Origin: an uncultured bacterium
GTDB taxonomy: Bacteria; Cyanobacteriota; Vampirovibrionia; Gastranaerophilales; Gastranaerophilaceae
DNA: 64,000 nt
Assembly (NCBI GenBank): GCA_902777605.1
Contig: CACYUI010000001.1
Span: 124,001-188,000, forward strand
Direction: 5' to 3'
Shown: positions 41,990-50,472 of the stretch, piece by piece
Numbering within the stretch: the first letter of the stretch is position 1
Layout: every line of letters starts with the position of its first letter
Translations under genes and position numbers: made by a program
Notes under the pieces: model-generated
Seen by the model: only the letters and a program-made list of their open reading frames with translations
Told to the model about the DNA's origin: nothing
The model's database searches: none

Positions 41990-43567
41990 TTATAACTTTA
42001 TTATTAACACAGGGTTACCCTGCAACTTATTGAACGAATCAGTATTAACACTAATACTCATATTTAACGCTTTATTAACTGTCTGCATAATAACATCATC
42101 AACAGCCTTTTCTCCACTTGAAGATAATATTCCAACAGTTTCAAATTTCTTGGAGCTGTTGTTATATTTAATTTCTACCGTAATTTTATTCGTAATAGGC
42201 GGTCTATTAAGCAACAACAATTCTGTTTTTAAATTTAGCTGAATAATTTTTCCAAGTTTTATCAAATATCTTTTTGCAGATGTATTTGAGGCATAGCCGG
42301 ATGGAACTTCCCAGTCAATTTTCAAATTAGATACCAATATTGAAGTATCCAGATTATTTTCAATTGCAGGAATCGATACTGATGCAGCTTCTTCAGTATT
42401 TTTAGGCTTAGTATTATTTTCTACAGTCTCTATTGGCATAGCATCATTAACATCAACGGCTTCACCAACATTTTTGGTATTATTAACAGTTTCTATTGGA
42501 GCAGAGTTATCAGAAATGTCATCAGTCATTTCAGACGGCATAAAATTGGTATAACCATAATATCCGGCACCACCTAACACAACTAATAAAAGAACCCACA
42601 ATAATGGAGATCTTCTCTTTTTTGTTACAACAGGAACTTCAACATCCATATTATCAGATTCAATTTGATTATCAGAAAATTCTTCTGCTTGTTCTTGTTC
42701 AAATAATGTGTCAATTTGCTCGCTATTTTGTTGTTCCTCAGAACTAACATCTTTTTCTGGTACATAGTCTAAATCTTCAGCCGAAATATTTGGTGTAGTT
42801 ACTGTTGTATATTTAATATCTTCAAAAGCTTTTCCTGCTTCATCTGTCGCACTATACATTTCATCAGACTCGTTTATAAGTTCACTAAATCCGCTGTCCT
42901 CTATCTTATTTTGCAATTCTTCTACATTGATAGAGACAAATTTATATGTATCATCTGCTTTTGCGATTTTAGCCAAACGATTTCTCGCACTTACTGACAA
43001 AATAAGTTTTTTATATATTTCACCTTGATTGATATTTCCATCAACAAAATTAAATAACTCTTCATCTGTAACAACATCTTCACTATCCACCGTAACAATG
43101 CGGTTTTCTATATCGTAAAAAGAAACTAATTCAGATTCTCTAACGATATAATATCCCTCTTGATCAATTGATTTATCTACATGATAAGGTGCTATAAAGC
43201 CGGAAACAACCCCTTCTGAAAGTTCATCATTCAACTTAATGAACATATATGCAACAGGAAGAATGTCGTTATCAAAATGAGACTTAGGCACACTGGGAGT
43301 GTCACCGTCAAAATAGAACCTTACATCAATATATGAACCATTTATATATATATCTGAAATGTCAATATTTTTAAGTACAAAAGGTATATTGTGAAGACCT
43401 GAAATAACATCTACAGAATAAATACTGTCATTGAAAAAACTTAGTGCTATATTGCCTGCAAGCACATTTGCTACTGCTCTGTTCCTTGTAGTTTCATCCT
43501 CAATTACACTACACGCTTTTTGTGCATTAAAAATTTCTTGACTATCCAAAAATATATTTGTATTCAC
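41990..43567 (-). CDS. Bitopic membrane protein with TonB-like C-terminal domain
   Basis: 525 residues, first gene of the operon with the acidic and zinc-ribbon proteins. The cytoplasmic N-terminal domain (1-200) somewhat resembles cyanobacterial DUF1822 (GSYIDVRFYFDGDTP ... AYMFIKLNDELSEGVVSGFIAPYHVD). An acidic linker leads to a single membrane helix near residues 322-340 (SPLLWVLLLVVLGGAGYYGYTNF). The periplasmic part ends in a TonB-like domain (IDWEVPSGYASNTSAKRYLIKLGKIIQLNLKTELLLLNRPPITNKITVEIKYN ... SSSGEKAVDDVIMQTV). No ExbB/ExbD is nearby. A trans-envelope signalling or energising role is possible. Confidence 0.6.
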   Translation of the reverse strand: MNTNIFLDSQEIFNAQKACSVIEDETTRNRAVANVLAGNIALSFFNDSIYSVDVISGLHNIPFVLKNIDISDIYINGSYIDVRFYFDGDTPSVPKSHFDNDILPVAYMFIKLNDELSEGVVSGFIAPYHVDKSIDQEGYYIVRESELVSFYDIENRIVTVDSEDVVTDEELFNFVDGNINQGEIYKKLILSVSARNRLAKIAKADDTYKFVSINVEELQNKIEDSGFSELINESDEMYSATDEAGKAFEDIKYTTVTTPNISAEDLDYVPEKDVSSEEQQNSEQIDTLFEQEQAEEFSDNQIESDNMDVEVPVVTKKRRSPLLWVLLLVVLGGAGYYGYTNFMPSEMTDDISDNSAPIETVNNTKNVGEAVDVNDAMPIETVENNTKPKNTEEAASVSIPAIENNLDTSILVSNLKIDWEVPSGYASNTSAKRYLIKLGKIIQLNLKTELLLLNRPPITNKITVEIKYNNSSKKFETVGILSSSGEKAVDDVIMQTVNKALNMSISVNTDSFNKLQGNPVLIIKL

Positions 43568-43680
43568 CTAACACTCTCCCATGCTCAGGTAAATAATACC
43601 ATATTTTATTAAAAAAATCTATATTTTGACATTTTTTTATAGATTATTAAACCATATAGTGTATATTACAAACTAATAAT

Positions 43681-43707
43681 TCAAGATTTAATTGTAATAT
43701 CCGTTTA
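43681..43707 (+). promoter_or_regulatory. Possible sigma-28 promoter of the lytic transglycosylase
   Basis: TCAAGATT (6 of 8 to TAAAGTTT), exactly 11 bases, TCCGTTTA (5 of 8 to GCCGATAA), 21 bases upstream of the ATG at 43729. Confidence 0.35.
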
Positions 43708-43728
43708 ACTTAGTGAAAGGATTATTAT

Positions 43729-44382
43729 ATGTTTTCATCAATGATTCAAAATCTTTTATCTTCATCAGGGCAGTCAAATGCTATGCAAAGAGCGGTCCAG
43801 ATGAATAGTTATATTCAAAAATATAATTCAGAATGGACTCCGGTTGAAAAAACAGCTCAAAAACCGCAACAAGAAATTCAATCTTTTGACAAAGTTCTAA
43901 AAAACTCAACTACAGTAAAATTTGGTGATTTAATTACAAATCCGTCAACAAGAGTAAATGCGCAGCTGTATACTGCACAAGCAACCGGAAGCGAAAAACT
44001 AACTCCTCGTCAAAAGATACAAGAAATCGTTTCCAGAATGTCAAAAAAACATGGTGTTGATGAAAAGCTAGTTAATGCACTTATTAAACAAGAATCAGGT
44101 TTTAATCCTAATGCAAAATCAAAAGTAGGTGCTATGGGGCTTATGCAGTTAATGCCGTCAACAGCTAAGGGTTTGGGTGTAACAAATCCGATGGATCCTG
44201 AACAAAATGTTGAAGGTGGTGTAAAATATCTAAAATCAATGCTTAATAAGTATAACGGGAACATTATATTAGCTCTTGCAGCTTATAATGCAGGTCCCGG
44301 AGCTGTTGACAAATATGACGGAGTGCCTCCATACAAAGAAACACAAAATTATGTCAGATCAATTTTAGCTACATATCTCTAG
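43729..44382 (+). CDS. Lytic transglycosylase, SLT/Slt70 C-terminal type
   Basis: Cleaves the peptidoglycan glycan strand, forming 1,6-anhydro ends. The 217-residue protein has a polar N-terminus without signal peptide ([24 protein letters not shown]). From about residue 105 it has a complete SLT domain: [42 protein letters not shown] (catalytic Glu in KQES), [18 protein letters not shown] and [29 protein letters not shown]. The lack of a Sec signal plus a possible sigma-28 promoter suggests export by the flagellar machine, like other flagellar muramidases. Its stop shares a CTAG with the convergent gene. Confidence 0.9.
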   Translation: MFSSMIQNLLSSSGQSNAMQRAVQMNSYIQKYNSEWTPVEKTAQKPQQEIQSFDKVLKNSTTVKFGDLITNPSTRVNAQLYTAQATGSEKLTPRQKIQEIVSRMSKKHGVDEKLVNALIKQESGFNPNAKSKVGAMGLMQLMPSTAKGLGVTNPMDPEQNVEGGVKYLKSMLNKYNGNIILALAAYNAGPGAVDKYDGVPPYKETQNYVRSILATYL

Positions 44383-46334
44383 GCTGAAGTCTTTAATTTT
44401 TGTTGTTCTCGTTCCCTATCTTCTTTTTCGTGAATTCTTCTGGTATTTTTATATGTTAGCCTTGGGATTACCCAACCTAAGATATATGGTGAAATAAAGA
44501 AGGTTGTAAGAATACCTGGAACTGAATTTAAACCTCTTGCAAAAGCTGCTATTTTATTGCCTTTTCCGCCTGCAGCTGCACCTTTCATAAGTTTAGTAAT
44601 CATGCTGTCGATAGATTTTTTATCAACATTTTTTGTCAGTTTTTTAGCATGCTCTTCGATACTTTCTACAAAAGATATAATTTTCTTATTTTTCTCTGTT
44701 ACTGATAAATTTTTAATAGATTCAAGGTTAAATGTCTTTTCATTAAATACTGTTTTAGCTTCTTCTGATTTTGACAATACTTTCTCCAAGTCACCACCAT
44801 TCTTCTCTATGTATTTGCAGAAGTTTAACATTTTTTCTTTTGAATCAATATTGTTATAAAGCGATGTTATTTCAGCATTAGAAAGGACATGTGCTTTACT
44901 ATATGGGTTAAACAAGTCAAGAATTGTTTTTGACTTACTCATGTTTCTATCTTTGTTCATAAGTACAAAACCTGAATTCTTTTCGTATGCAGTTACTGCT
45001 GCTCTTGTAAGCATAGGCACCGCAAACACTACTGCAAGAGAAGATGTTACATCCCTAAGAAGTATTTCATATAATTCCGTCAAGTCTTTTTTGCCTTTTT
45101 CATCTGTTTGTGCTCTGTTATATGCCCTTAAACCTCTGGGAGTTAACAAACCAAATAAAGATAAGCCTGTCATTAATGTATGAGTAAAATTATGACCATT
45201 GTACTCCAGTTCTTTTGATACAAATTCGCTCTTATTTTTGTCAACGGCTTTTCCTAATTTTTCTATAAATCCGTTTCCTTTACCTTTGAATGCAACATTT
45301 TGTTCTTTACCATTTACCTGTTGCTGCACATTTTGTCTTGCTCCCGGAGCAACATTACTTCTAGCATAAATTTTTGGTAAAACCGATAATACACCAAGTG
45401 TTGCCGCTATCATAGAAACAGTGGTAATAACACGCTTACCAAGCGCATTGTGTTTAATACTTTCTGCCATTACAGAATCTAATTTTTCTAATTTTTTATT
45501 AGCTGTAATTGCATCGTTAGCATACTTCATCATGCCATCCAACGCATTTCTCGTCTTAAATACATTCTCGCCTTTATTTGATCCCAACTGAAGTTTCTGA
45601 AGCATTTCAAGATCAGAGCCGGTCGTATATTTCAAATTATTAATATGTTCGACAATATTATCCATGCATTGAGAACGATATTTTGATTTACCGTTAAATT
45701 TAGCAAGTTTTGTACCTTCAGGAATATTTTCCATATTCTTAAGTTGAGCCATTATATAATCGATTGACTCTTGTGTTACATTTTCTTTTCCAAGTGTATT
45801 CTCTAAAGCTTGTTTTACATTTTTTCTATAAAATTCTGTTTTGAACTGTTCAGGATTTTTTAGTAAATTTCTGTCAAAATCTTTTTCAGAAATCATTTCT
45901 TGCAAGCTATTACCATAATGTTGAATCAACTTAGAATTAATACTCGTTGTTTTTCCACATTTTGCAGCTAAATAAAGAGAAATCGGTGCAACTGCCATCA
46001 TACAAGGACCTGTTAAGCCTTCTCTTCCAAGAACTTCAAAACCTTCTTGAACATTATAATGCCCGGTTACTTCTTTGTCTCTAAGAAAACCCGCAACACT
46101 TCTCGGCACAGTCATGCCAAAAAAGTCTTGAATTAAAAACAACACAAGGAAACCGCCATTTTCAATCCAGTTCATCAAGCTGCCTGATTTATTCAAAAAT
46201 GTTGTCATACCGGATTTGAAAGCAGGAGATGATACTGCACCATACTGTGCTCCATGCGATTTATTTTCAGTTTCGGGGGTAATTTTGTTAAAATTTCCGA
46301 TGCCTGATATATTGTTGTTTGAATGAATTTCCAA
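44379..46334 (-). CDS. Large membrane-associated protein of unknown function
   Basis: 651 residues without a known family. There is no N-terminal signal ([25 protein letters not shown]). Several hydrophobic stretches are likely membrane helices ([84 protein letters not shown]), interspersed with long helical regions. Short SPAFKSG and VAFKGKG segments may be lineage-typical motifs. It is preceded by the bipartite promoter-like element and two TTGTTACA boxes. Convergent with the transglycosylase, sharing four bases. Confidence 0.6.
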   Translation of the reverse strand: MEIHSNNNISGIGNFNKITPETENKSHGAQYGAVSSPAFKSGMTTFLNKSGSLMNWIENGGFLVLFLIQDFFGMTVPRSVAGFLRDKEVTGHYNVQEGFEVLGREGLTGPCMMAVAPISLYLAAKCGKTTSINSKLIQHYGNSLQEMISEKDFDRNLLKNPEQFKTEFYRKNVKQALENTLGKENVTQESIDYIMAQLKNMENIPEGTKLAKFNGKSKYRSQCMDNIVEHINNLKYTTGSDLEMLQKLQLGSNKGENVFKTRNALDGMMKYANDAITANKKLEKLDSVMAESIKHNALGKRVITTVSMIAATLGVLSVLPKIYARSNVAPGARQNVQQQVNGKEQNVAFKGKGNGFIEKLGKAVDKNKSEFVSKELEYNGHNFTHTLMTGLSLFGLLTPRGLRAYNRAQTDEKGKKDLTELYEILLRDVTSSLAVVFAVPMLTRAAVTAYEKNSGFVLMNKDRNMSKSKTILDLFNPYSKAHVLSNAEITSLYNNIDSKEKMLNFCKYIEKNGGDLEKVLSKSEEAKTVFNEKTFNLESIKNLSVTEKNKKIISFVESIEEHAKKLTKNVDKKSIDSMITKLMKGAAAGGKGNKIAAFARGLNSVPGILTTFFISPYILGWVIPRLTYKNTRRIHEKEDREREQQKLKTSA

Positions 46335-46372
46335 AACACACCTTTACTATATAAAATACGACCTATATAAGA

Positions 46373-46401
46373 ATAAAGTTTTTGTGTTTTAAAAATTTGA
46401 C
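46373..46401 (-). promoter_or_regulatory. Bipartite GKCAATT-N14-WACTTTAT element with TTGTTACAA box
   Basis: On the minus strand GTCAAAT (46401-46395), 14 bases, AACTTTAT (46380-46373), 38 bases upstream of the ATG at 46334. TTGTAACAA (46413-46405) ends three bases before the left half. Confidence 0.5.
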
Positions 46402-46431
46402 TCTTTGTTACAAGATTGTTACATAAAGTTT

Positions 46432-46848
46432 TTAATATATTATTTGAACAGTTATATCACGAGAGCGTTCTTTATTATCAAAATCAAGCAGAACAACTTG
46501 CTGCCAAGTTCCAAGATTTAACAAACCGTCTTTTAGTGCTATATTCACGGAACTTCCCACAAGCGCAGAACGTATATGAGCATACCCGTTACCATCATGC
46601 CAAATTTCATCATGATGGTATTCAGAACCTGAAGGAGCAATTCTCTCAAGCGCTTCTTTTAAATCTTTAACTAAGCCTTCTTCATACTCTATTGTAGTTA
46701 CTGCCGATGTGCTGCCTTGAATTGACACACAAACAAGAGCATCTTTTAATTCATGTTTATAAACACAGTTTTGTACATGCTTTGTTATATTTATAATATC
46801 AGTATTTCCATGTGTATTTACTACAAAATGTTCATTAATAATAGGCAT
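46432..46848 (-). CDS. YjbQ family (UPF0047) protein
   Basis: The 138-residue protein matches UPF0047/YjbQ: LVCVSIQGSTSAVTTIEYEEGLVKDLKEALERIAPSGSEYHHDEIWHDGNGYAHIRSALVGSSVNIALKDGLLNLGTWQQVVLLDFD. The family folds as a small trimer with a His cluster (HHDE...HDGNGYAH) and some members have weak thiamine-phosphate synthase activity; the physiological role is uncertain. It follows the S4-domain gene by two bases in an operon with punA. Confidence 0.92.
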   Translation of the reverse strand: MPIINEHFVVNTHGNTDIINITKHVQNCVYKHELKDALVCVSIQGSTSAVTTIEYEEGLVKDLKEALERIAPSGSEYHHDEIWHDGNGYAHIRSALVGSSVNIALKDGLLNLGTWQQVVLLDFDNKERSRDITVQIIY

Positions 46849-46850
46849 TT

Positions 46851-47102
46851 TTACTCCTCTTTTATTTGTTTATATAATGTTGAAGCTTCTTGAATACTTA
46901 CATTACCCATCGGAACGACCAAAACCTCATATTTTTCTGTTCTATTTGCATACTCAATTTCAATAATATCACCAACTTTAAGTTGTTTCGCAGGTTTTGA
47001 CGGATTTCCGTTTACAAGCACACGCCCCATATCAGAAACTGTATTTGCAACAGTCCTTCTTTTTATAAGTCTTGATACTTTTAAAAATTTATCCAATCTC
47101 AT
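46851..47102 (-). CDS. S4-domain RNA-binding protein, RqcP/YabO-like
   Basis: The 83-residue protein is essentially one S4 domain (MRLDKFLKVSRLIKRRTVANTVSDMGRVLVNGNPSKPAKQLKVGDIIEIEYANRTEKYEVL). RqcP of the ribosome quality-control pathway and Hsp15 have this size and start; RqcP fits slightly better because the basic C-terminal tail of Hsp15 is absent. It overlaps punA by four bases. Confidence 0.85.
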   Translation of the reverse strand: MRLDKFLKVSRLIKRRTVANTVSDMGRVLVNGNPSKPAKQLKVGDIIEIEYANRTEKYEVLVVPMGNVSIQEASTLYKQIKEE

Positions 47103-47905
47103 TTTATTTTTTTTATAACCTCGGTTATAAGTCTTTTAAACTTACTTTTTGCAATATTTGCTGCTCTGATAACATCCTCATGTGTAAGCCCCACAGTACT
47201 TATACCTGCAGCGGAATTACATATACAGCTAATGCCTATCACACTCATTCCGGCCCAAGAGGCAACTATTGCTTCGGGAACAGTAGACATCCCGACTGCA
47301 TCCGCACCGAGAGTTCTTGCCATTCTGACTTCCGCAGGTGTCTCATAGGAAGGGCCGGTAAGCGCCATATATACACCTTCTTGCAAATCTACTCCTATAG
47401 AATCTCCAACTTTTTGAACAAACTCCACTAACTCGGAAGAATATACTTCACTCATATCAGGGAATCTTGTTCCCATTTCATTATCATTTGCTCCGATAAG
47501 AGGATTTGTACCCATAAAATTAATATGGTCAGTAATTATCATTAAGTCAGAGGGATTAAAAGAAGGATTTACACCACCTGCAGCATTTGTAAGAATAAGA
47601 GTTTTTACCCCTAACTTCTTCATAACTTTAACTGGAAATACCACTTTTTGAATAGAATATCCTTCATAGTAGTGAAATCTTCCCTGCATCATGACAACTT
47701 TTTTACCGTTTAATTCAGCAAAAACAAGCCGACCTTTATGTCCCGAAACTGCTGTAGCCTCAAATCCAGGAATTTCGGAATAATTTATTGCAATGTCACA
47801 ATATTCGTCAGCCAAATCTCCCAATCCTGAGCCTAAAATAATACCTATTTCCGGCACAAAATCGCCTACTTTCGACTTAATAAATTCGACAGTTTTTTCT
47901 AACAT
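47099..47905 (-). CDS. punA: Purine nucleoside phosphorylase
   Basis: Trimeric PNP cleaving inosine or guanosine to base and ribose-1-phosphate. The 268-residue protein carries the type I signatures GIILGSGLGDLAD (phosphate binding), VSGHKGRLVFAELNGKKVVMMQGRFHYYEGY, LILTNAAGGVNPSFNPSDLMIITDHINF, YMALTGPSYETPAEVRMARTLGADAVGMSTVPEAIVA and the closing CNSAAGIS. The start follows AGGAG. An inverted TACTAC/GTAGTA repeat lies about 35 bases upstream. Confidence 0.96.
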   Translation of the reverse strand: MLEKTVEFIKSKVGDFVPEIGIILGSGLGDLADEYCDIAINYSEIPGFEATAVSGHKGRLVFAELNGKKVVMMQGRFHYYEGYSIQKVVFPVKVMKKLGVKTLILTNAAGGVNPSFNPSDLMIITDHINFMGTNPLIGANDNEMGTRFPDMSEVYSSELVEFVQKVGDSIGVDLQEGVYMALTGPSYETPAEVRMARTLGADAVGMSTVPEAIVASWAGMSVIGISCICNSAAGISTVGLTHEDVIRAANIAKSKFKRLITEVIKKIK

Positions 47906-47969
47906 AATACACTCCTATAAACTCCCAACTGATATTCTACTACTAAAATATTTGTAGTAAATAGAAAAT

Positions 47970-48665
47970 TTATAAATTTGCACTGCCTTCATTATGCATT
48001 TTATCTAATGCTTGCTTTGTACCTTCGTACTCTCTGCAAAGTTTTACAACAAATTCAATAGATGCTTTATCCTGCCTTATCGCATCTTTTAATTGGTAAA
48101 TTTCCGCAAGCTGCAACTCTTTTGTATCAGCATCAGTAAACAAATATTTCTTTAATAATTCCTGCGAATCACTATCCATGCCTGCGATATTGTGCTTAAA
48201 AGCATACCAGTTATAAAAATGATAGATAAAATAATATTTGTTAATCTCGCCTTTTGAAAGTATAAACATCTCATTTGTTTTTAAGGCAAAAGTTTTCGAT
48301 GTAGCAAGCGATAAATAAAGTGCTTTAGAGCCTTTTGCCGGATATATCAACCCTTCGTTTTCACCGATTGGGTTAAGGATTTTAGAAGCATTATCCAAAT
48401 AATAAACTCTTGTACCTGTAGTCCTTATATATTCCAAAATCCTTTTAGGCTCATACTCATATTTTCTGAGTATTAAAGTTATCTCTTCTTCTAATTTTTG
48501 CTTTTCCGCATCAGCCAAGGTGCTCAAATCCAGCATATTACCGTCAAAGTAGTGGCGTTTGCGTTTTGATTTGTTTTTTACACCTATTGTTTTACTCAAA
48601 CGATATCTTAAGATTCTTTCTTGCAAAGATAATATGCTATAAATTATATTTTTAAACAAATCCAT
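47970..48665 (-). CDS. Hypothetical protein
   Basis: The 231-residue protein is of unknown family. It has a basic N-terminus (IIYSILSLQERILRYRLSKTIGVKNKSKRKRHYF) and a helical, Tyr-rich central region (EINKYYFIYHFYNWYAFKHNIAGMDSDSQELLKKYLF). No signal peptide. It starts five bases after the stop of the 558-residue protein, so the two are probably translated from one mRNA. Confidence 0.6.
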   Translation of the reverse strand: MDLFKNIIYSILSLQERILRYRLSKTIGVKNKSKRKRHYFDGNMLDLSTLADAEKQKLEEEITLILRKYEYEPKRILEYIRTTGTRVYYLDNASKILNPIGENEGLIYPAKGSKALYLSLATSKTFALKTNEMFILSKGEINKYYFIYHFYNWYAFKHNIAGMDSDSQELLKKYLFTDADTKELQLAEIYQLKDAIRQDKASIEFVVKLCREYEGTKQALDKMHNEGSANL

Positions 48666-48670
48666 TCAAA

Positions 48671-50347
48671 TTAGCCTTCTTTAAAAGTTGCTTTATAATC
48701 AGTATAGCATATTTTACCTTTTATTAAAGCAGCAAACTCTTTTCTTTCTCCTTTATTTTTAAGACTATGAAGAACAATGTGAAGAGTTTTTGGATGGTTT
48801 TCTACAAATCTTTGTTTATCACCAATGTTATGTAAGTTTTTTTGTATATATGTTTCTATTTCCTTATTATATTTAGCAATCATGTTATTATCAGTAAGAA
48901 ACTTTGTTCTGTGGCTTGCGCTGTTTAATACATAACTAACTGCACTGTTGCCAAGTGTTGCACATACTTCAGGAACACTTTTGCCTGCTTTTATTAAAGT
49001 TTCAACCTTATCTGCAGTAGTGGTTTGGATTGTACTTTCGTCTTTTTGGGCAACAAAACTACCTCTATTCATTACTACAGGATTAATACCTTTTCTATAG
49101 GATACTTGAGAAGTTTTGTTTTTTCCTGATATTGTATTAAAAATCTGCTTTGTTTTTTCAATCTCTTCTGCTATTTCAGGATTAGATTGAATATATTCCT
49201 GAACTTTTTCATTTACAGTAGCTATTACATCATTATCCCCAAAAGTTTTTGCATCATTTTCCCAATAAGCAAGGAAAGATGCTTTATCTTCTACAGACAT
49301 ATTTTTATTTATATAAGCACCATATCCGATACCTGTTGCAGCAGCCTTTAAAACTTTTTCTGAAAATTCATTATTCTCTCGTGCATTTCGGTATGCTCTT
49401 TGATAACTAAATGCTGATCTGGTATCTTTCCAAGCCATAAATGCGGCATTATATTTTTCAAAAGAAGCAAGTGCTTCTTCAGACTCTATATCTTCTCCGC
49501 GTTCCATAGCCGCTTTAAGACATTTTTCAAAATGCTCAAAGTTATGAACTTCTGAAGCTAATTTCTTTCTATCATCTTCACTAAGAGATGCCAAAAATTC
49601 TTCCGCCCCAACTCCTAAATCTTTTGCTGCCAATATTGCCATCAATTCAAGCGCTGCTTCGGGTTTAACTTTTTCGCTAACATGTGTAAATACTCTGTGA
49701 CGCATCTCTGCATGTTTTGCTTTTAATTCAGCTATAGCTTTTTCTTTCTCTTCTCCAGATAGTTTGCTGATTCTTTGTTGTTCTTCTGTATATTTATTTT
49801 TCAGGAAAGTTTCAAAGTTAGCTCTGCGCTCTGACATTTGTTCAGGAGTAATACTTTCCAAAGAAGCATAAGTTCCGTCACCGTTTCTTGTTATTGCTTT
49901 ATACATAAAAGCAGCTTCAGTAACAACTGCTTCCATCTTATCAACATGTTCGGGAGCTTTCTCTCCTACTCTATTAACGGATTCTTCTACATAAGTTAAT
50001 AAAGTCTTCTGCACATTTTCATCCAATTTATTAAATTCACTCAAGCTTTTGCCGGTAATACCACTCAGAGCAAGCATGAGCTTTGTACCATCTAACTTAT
50101 TTTTCATACAAGTTTTTTCAAGTGACACCTGTACTTCTTTAAGAGTTCGTTCCTGATTTTTAGTAACTGACTTTTTAGATGTTTCAGAACTTGTTTCACT
50201 TAAATTTAGTTTATCGGTATTACCGTCTTTTATCTCTGTTGCATTTATTGAATTTGGGGTTTGAGGTTTTTCTGCAGGGCTAACTACACTGCTTGCGGCA
50301 GTTGTTATTTCTTTAACTAAATTCTTAAATTCTGCAATAATAGACAT
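48671..50347 (-). CDS. Large helical protein of unknown function
   Basis: 558 residues, soluble and predominantly helical, without signal peptide. The N-terminus is Ser/Thr/Asn-rich. The body has charged helices (SITPEQMSERRANFETFLKNKYTEEQQRISKLSGEEKEKAIAELKAKHAEMRHRVF; VKPEAALELMAILAAKDLGVGAEEFLASLSEDDRKKLASEV), with a basic helical C-terminus (NLHNIGDKQRFVENHPKTLHIVLHSLKNKGERKEFAALIKGK). The same general plan and a similar upstream element occur in the neighbouring 588-residue protein, so they may be diverged paralogues. Such proteins look lineage-specific; function unknown. Confidence 0.6.
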   Translation of the reverse strand: MSIIAEFKNLVKEITTAASSVVSPAEKPQTPNSINATEIKDGNTDKLNLSETSSETSKKSVTKNQERTLKEVQVSLEKTCMKNKLDGTKLMLALSGITGKSLSEFNKLDENVQKTLLTYVEESVNRVGEKAPEHVDKMEAVVTEAAFMYKAITRNGDGTYASLESITPEQMSERRANFETFLKNKYTEEQQRISKLSGEEKEKAIAELKAKHAEMRHRVFTHVSEKVKPEAALELMAILAAKDLGVGAEEFLASLSEDDRKKLASEVHNFEHFEKCLKAAMERGEDIESEEALASFEKYNAAFMAWKDTRSAFSYQRAYRNARENNEFSEKVLKAAATGIGYGAYINKNMSVEDKASFLAYWENDAKTFGDNDVIATVNEKVQEYIQSNPEIAEEIEKTKQIFNTISGKNKTSQVSYRKGINPVVMNRGSFVAQKDESTIQTTTADKVETLIKAGKSVPEVCATLGNSAVSYVLNSASHRTKFLTDNNMIAKYNKEIETYIQKNLHNIGDKQRFVENHPKTLHIVLHSLKNKGERKEFAALIKGKICYTDYKATFKEG

Positions 50348-50367
50348 ATTTTATCCTCGTTATATAT

Positions 50368-50396
50368 ATAAAGTATTTAAACTTTAAAAAATTGAC
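50368..50396 (-). promoter_or_regulatory. Bipartite GKCAATT-N14-WACTTTAT element with TTGTWACAA box
   Basis: On the minus strand GTCAATT (50396-50390), 14 bases, TACTTTAT (50375-50368), 20 bases upstream of the ATG at 50347. TTGTTACAA (50409-50401) lies four bases before the left half. Confidence 0.55.
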
Positions 50397-50422
50397 TTTT
50401 TTGTAACAAAATGTTAAATAAC

Positions 50423-50447
50423 AAAAAAGACGGCTTCTGACCGTCTT
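50423..50447 (-). terminator. Terminator after the 588-residue protein gene
   Basis: On the minus strand AGACGG / CCGTCT stem with a seven-base loop followed by TTTTTTG. Confidence 0.85.
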
Positions 50448-50472
50448 ACTATTCTTATTAATTAAAATATTG

